Part shown: positions 22,042 to 23,797 of the stretch, in pieces
How positions within the stretch are numbered: the stretch's first letter is position 1
Layout: the number at the start of each line of letters is the position of its first letter
The notes under the pieces: model-generated
Told to the model about the DNA's origin: nothing
The model's input: only the letters and a program-made list of their open reading frames with translations
The model's database searches: none
Position numbers and translations under genes: made by a program
Origin: JAWLBW01 sp041687475
GTDB lineage: Bacteria; J088; JAWLBW01
DNA: 23,797 bases
Reading direction: 5' to 3'
Assembly: GCA_041687475.1 (NCBI GenBank)
Contig: JAWLBW010000028.1
Location: 1 to 23,797 of the forward strand

Positions 22042-22092
22042 GAATATTCGGCAACGCCGCCGCGGCTTGGCGACCGTCTGGATAAAACAAAG

Positions 22093-22122
22093 ATTTTAAC
22101 TGGCGATCAGGAAATATGTCAA
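22093..22122 (-). promoter_or_regulatory. Main promoter of the rpmH-rnpA-yidD-yidC operon
   Basis: On the - strand TTGACA (22122-22117) and TAAAAT (22098-22093) are separated by 18 bases, the best sigma-70-type promoter in the window. Transcription would start near 22086. Confidence 0.8.
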
Positions 22123-22170
22123 GGCGATCGGCTTTTCCGCTCCTTTCTTGCGGAAGGCTCATTTACCCCG

Positions 22171-22200
22171 TTGACGAAAAACCATAAGCCGTGCTAGAGG
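22171..22200 (+). promoter_or_regulatory. Putative promoter of the gene at 22207
   Basis: TTGACG (22171-22176) is followed after 18 bases by TAGAGG (22195-22200), with an extended TG at 22192-22193. The predicted start site coincides with the ATG. AGAGG (22196-22200) could instead serve as a ribosome site for a longer transcript. Confidence 0.4.
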
Positions 22201-22206
22201 TAGAGC

Positions 22207-22659
22207 ATGTCTCGCATCAGCCTTGAACAGACCCGCATACGCCTGCTGAAACAGACCCTGCAGGAATCGCTGCCTGCTTACCGAACGGCGGCCGGCCTCA
22301 TTCGGGAAACCCGCATACCGACTGCGCCCCCGGCCGGTCTGGTGGAAGCAACGCGGCTTGCCCTTCCACAGCTGCGGCGCGCCCTGCAACGAGGCGCCGC
22401 TTCGACCGCGGCCCTGCGAACGGCGCTGCAGCGCGACAGGCGGAATCTGGAAAACGACGTCTACGAATTCGGCTGGCTGCTGTTTCTCTCGCGGCCCGAA
22501 TCGTGGAGGCAGGAATTCCGTACCTTCTTCCGGCTGCCCGACACGCAGACCGCTACCACTGAGTCGGCGCCGGTTTCACCGGCGGTCGATTTGCGGTCGA
22601 TGACCCGAATGGTCCTTTCCCACGCCGAAGGCGAGTCGTCGCTAGCGGCCGTGGCCTAG
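22207..22659 (+). CDS. Hypothetical protein
   Basis: This 150-residue protein is not recognised. It is rich in Arg, Leu and Ala and appears mostly helical, without membrane segments or a signal peptide. Residues ~45-85 (LVEATRLALPQLRRALQRGA onward) could form amphipathic helices, and DVYEFGWLLFLSRPESW (~84-100) is a more conserved-looking, aromatic patch. The last ~40 residues look disordered. It is divergent from rpmH and convergent with the next gene. The promoter-like sequence and codon usage like its neighbours suggest a real gene; no function can be given. Confidence 0.65.
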   Translation: MSRISLEQTRIRLLKQTLQESLPAYRTAAGLIRETRIPTAPPAGLVEATRLALPQLRRALQRGAASTAALRTALQRDRRNLENDVYEFGWLLFLSRPESWRQEFRTFFRLPDTQTATTESAPVSPAVDLRSMTRMVLSHAEGESSLAAVA

Positions 22660-22687
22660 CCTGCCCCTGCCCCCGCACGGGGCGAGT

Positions 22688-23245
22688 TCAGTCTTCGTAC
22701 AGGGCGGGCTTCGGCTGGCCGTTGCGGCGGGCCTTCTGCACCAGCGTGAGCTTGCCCGGGCTGAGAATGAGTTCGTCGGGGTTCAGGTTGTGCACCCAGG
22801 GCTTCACCAGCGCCGCAATCGTCTTCAGGCGCACGCTTATTTTAAGACCCGGCGCGTCGATGTCGAGAAAGGCCACGCGGCCGCGCAGGCGCTCGAGGGC
22901 CCACTTGACCACTTCGGCGCCGGTCAACCGCTTGGCCATACCCACGGCATGCCCAAGTACCTTGCCCAGCAGACCGGCCTCGCCGGCCTCGCGCAGATCG
23001 AAATCGGTTACGCAGAGATCGACGATCTGAGTCGTGGCGTTGAATTCGGCCAGGGCCACGGTAACCCGCGCCGTGATATCGCCGAAACCGAACCGGTTCA
23101 GCGGATAGTCGAGCCCGAGGTGCACCTCGCCGTCGTCGAATCGAAGCTCGAGGTTACGAATTCCTTTCCGCGTCAGCTTCGGCGACAGAAAGGCGGTCAG
23201 ATCGGTATCGCTGATATTCAGCCGGCAATTCTCAATGGTAACCAA
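22688..23245 (-). CDS. Hypothetical protein, possibly LmeA/DUF2993-like
   Basis: This 185-residue protein has no signal peptide or membrane helix. Alternating strands (NLELRFDDGEVHLGLDYPL, ITARVTVALAEF, VDLCVTDFDL) and a helical segment (~90-120) recall lipid-binding beta-sandwich families such as LmeA/DUF2993, but the likeness is only by eye. The start is a TTG at 23245 with GGAGGT about 4 bases before it; no ATG is available near the start of the conserved region. Transcription may begin from the TATAAT at 23283-23278, or it may be read through from the upstream gene, whose stop is 33 bases away. Confidence 0.7.
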   Translation of the reverse strand: MVTIENCRLNISDTDLTAFLSPKLTRKGIRNLELRFDDGEVHLGLDYPLNRFGFGDITARVTVALAEFNATTQIVDLCVTDFDLREAGEAGLLGKVLGHAVGMAKRLTGAEVVKWALERLRGRVAFLDIDAPGLKISVRLKTIAALVKPWVHNLNPDELILSPGKLTLVQKARRNGQPKPALYED

Positions 23246-23277
23246 AGGTACCTCCGTCTGGGGCTTGGCGCCCGAAC

Positions 23278-23283
23278 ATTATA
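23278..23283 (-). promoter_or_regulatory. Possible -10 element before the TTG-start gene
   Basis: GGTTATAAT on the - strand overlaps the stop codon of the upstream gene. The only -35-like sequence, TTGCTT, is 19 bases away, so the call is tentative. Confidence 0.3.
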
Positions 23284-23797
23284 ACCCACCCCAGCGTCGG
23301 CGAAGCAACCACTCGCCCGACAGCAGCAGCGTGGCCACCACCATGAGCAGGGCGTTATCCCAGAGCCGTTCGACCTGACGACCGACGACCTCGTAACCGG
23401 TTTCGCGGCCGCGCGATAGGGTCGAGAGCCAGTCCTGGTCGGGCGAAAGCACTTTACCGCCCGAGCGGTCGGCCAGCCGGCGCAGCAGCTCGTTGTGCAC
23501 CCGCGGGTCCTTGCGCTCGCTGCCGAGCGGGTCGACCACGATAACCGAAGTCGACTCGCCGATGGCACGCCCGTCGGCCGACGCGGCCTTACAAGACAGA
23601 TCCCAGGCGCCACCCGACTCGGGCGTGAAATCGGCGGTAAACACTCCCGGCGAGACCTCGGCCGAAGGCAACGCCTGCGGTCTCCCGCCGCTGCCGCTCC
23701 GTGAACGGATATCGAATCGTACCGAAGCGTTCGCAGCCGGCCGATACTCTTCATCGAGCACGGCGCAGCGCAATCCGACCGTCATGCCGGGGTCGTA
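23279..23797 (-). CDS. C-terminal part of a large membrane protein (BatA/VWA or glutamine-amidotransferase-like), 5' end outside window
   Basis: The frame is open to the window edge; 172 residues are visible. The start of this part is an Ig-like domain (VGLRCAVLDEEYRPAANASV, then SPGVFTADFTPESGGAWDLS). It is followed by NELLRRLADRSGGKVLSPDQ and a closing membrane helix, LWDNALLMVVATLLLSGEWL, with a short basic cytoplasmic tail. That ending is typical of large membrane proteins with a von Willebrand or glutamine-amidotransferase-like domain, which often accompany MoxR/BatA operons. The catalytic or VWA part would lie outside the window, so the family name is an inference from the C-terminus alone. 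Confidence 0.8.
   Translation of the reverse strand, partial: YDPGMTVGLRCAVLDEEYRPAANASVRFDIRSRSGSGGRPQALPSAEVSPGVFTADFTPESGGAWDLSCKAASADGRAIGESTSVIVVDPLGSERKDPRVHNELLRRLADRSGGKVLSPDQDWLSTLSRGRETGYEVVGRQVERLWDNALLMVVATLLLSGEWLLRRRWGGL

Noticed and set aside
22660..22687. CCCC-GCAC-GGGG hairpin between convergent genes as a terminator
   Set aside because: Stem of only four pairs and no T run on either strand.
1..23797. CRISPR array, insertion sequence, prophage, toxin-antitoxin or tRNA gene
   Set aside because: No regularly spaced repeats, transposase motifs, phage structural genes, paired small toxin genes, or tRNA T-arm sequences were found.

Overview
This 23.8-kb GC-rich window looks chromosomal. 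It comes from a bacterium with an outer membrane: YidC has the large periplasmic P1 domain, and there are several lipobox proteins, a WecG/TagA glycosyltransferase and a TgpA-type membrane transglutaminase. I see no transposase, integrase, phage gene, CRISPR array, tRNA or rRNA. A DivIVA-like protein in a proC-yggT-divIVA-DUF167 cluster is familiar from deltaproteobacteria in the broad sense (Desulfobacterota, Myxococcota) and some other diderm phyla. I cannot place the organism more precisely; a Leptospira-like spirochaete is an alternative I cannot exclude.

Layout. (1) Bases 1-5062: three surface or secreted proteins on the + strand, each followed by a strong intrinsic terminator. They are the 3' part of a secreted protein, a CocE/NonD-type lipoprotein hydrolase, and a lipoprotein whose last ~175 residues are paralogous to the first protein. 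(2) 5087-5878: an SDR-fold protein on the - strand lacking the usual catalytic Tyr/Lys. (3) 5879-6772: an 890-bp stretch without a credible gene. It holds several perfect RNA helices and ends in a textbook terminator, so it is a candidate structured non-coding RNA. (4) 6773-8967: proC-yggT-divIVA-like-DUF167, a tight + strand operon. (5) 9145-11496, - strand: a small STAS-like protein, a ccdA-cupin operon with an operator-like palindrome at its promoter, and a degenerate cyclic-nucleotide-binding-fold protein. (6) 11612-15427, + strand: a 48-residue membrane protein coupled to a type I phosphodiesterase, then a tgpA-like transglutaminase that may be translated from a leaderless mRNA.

(7) 15405-21964, - strand: rpmH-rnpA-yidD-yidC, continuing through two propeller-type lipoproteins and a WecG-family glycosyltransferase. 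The joins from rnpA to wecG are mostly stop/start overlaps; yidD to yidC has a 5-nt gap. A membrane protein of unknown function follows. The rpmH promoter (TTGACA-18-TAAAAT) and a structured leader are visible. (8) 22207-23797: an unknown + strand gene, an unknown - strand gene with a TTG start, and the 3' end of a BatA/glutamine-amidotransferase-like membrane protein running off the window.

The items most worth following up are the structured region ending at 6541, the unnamed C-terminal domain shared by the two secreted proteins around the hydrolase, and the two lipoproteins translationally chained to yidC. No defence or mobile system is evident. Many reading frames opposite real genes stay open for hundreds of codons because of the base composition; these were discarded.
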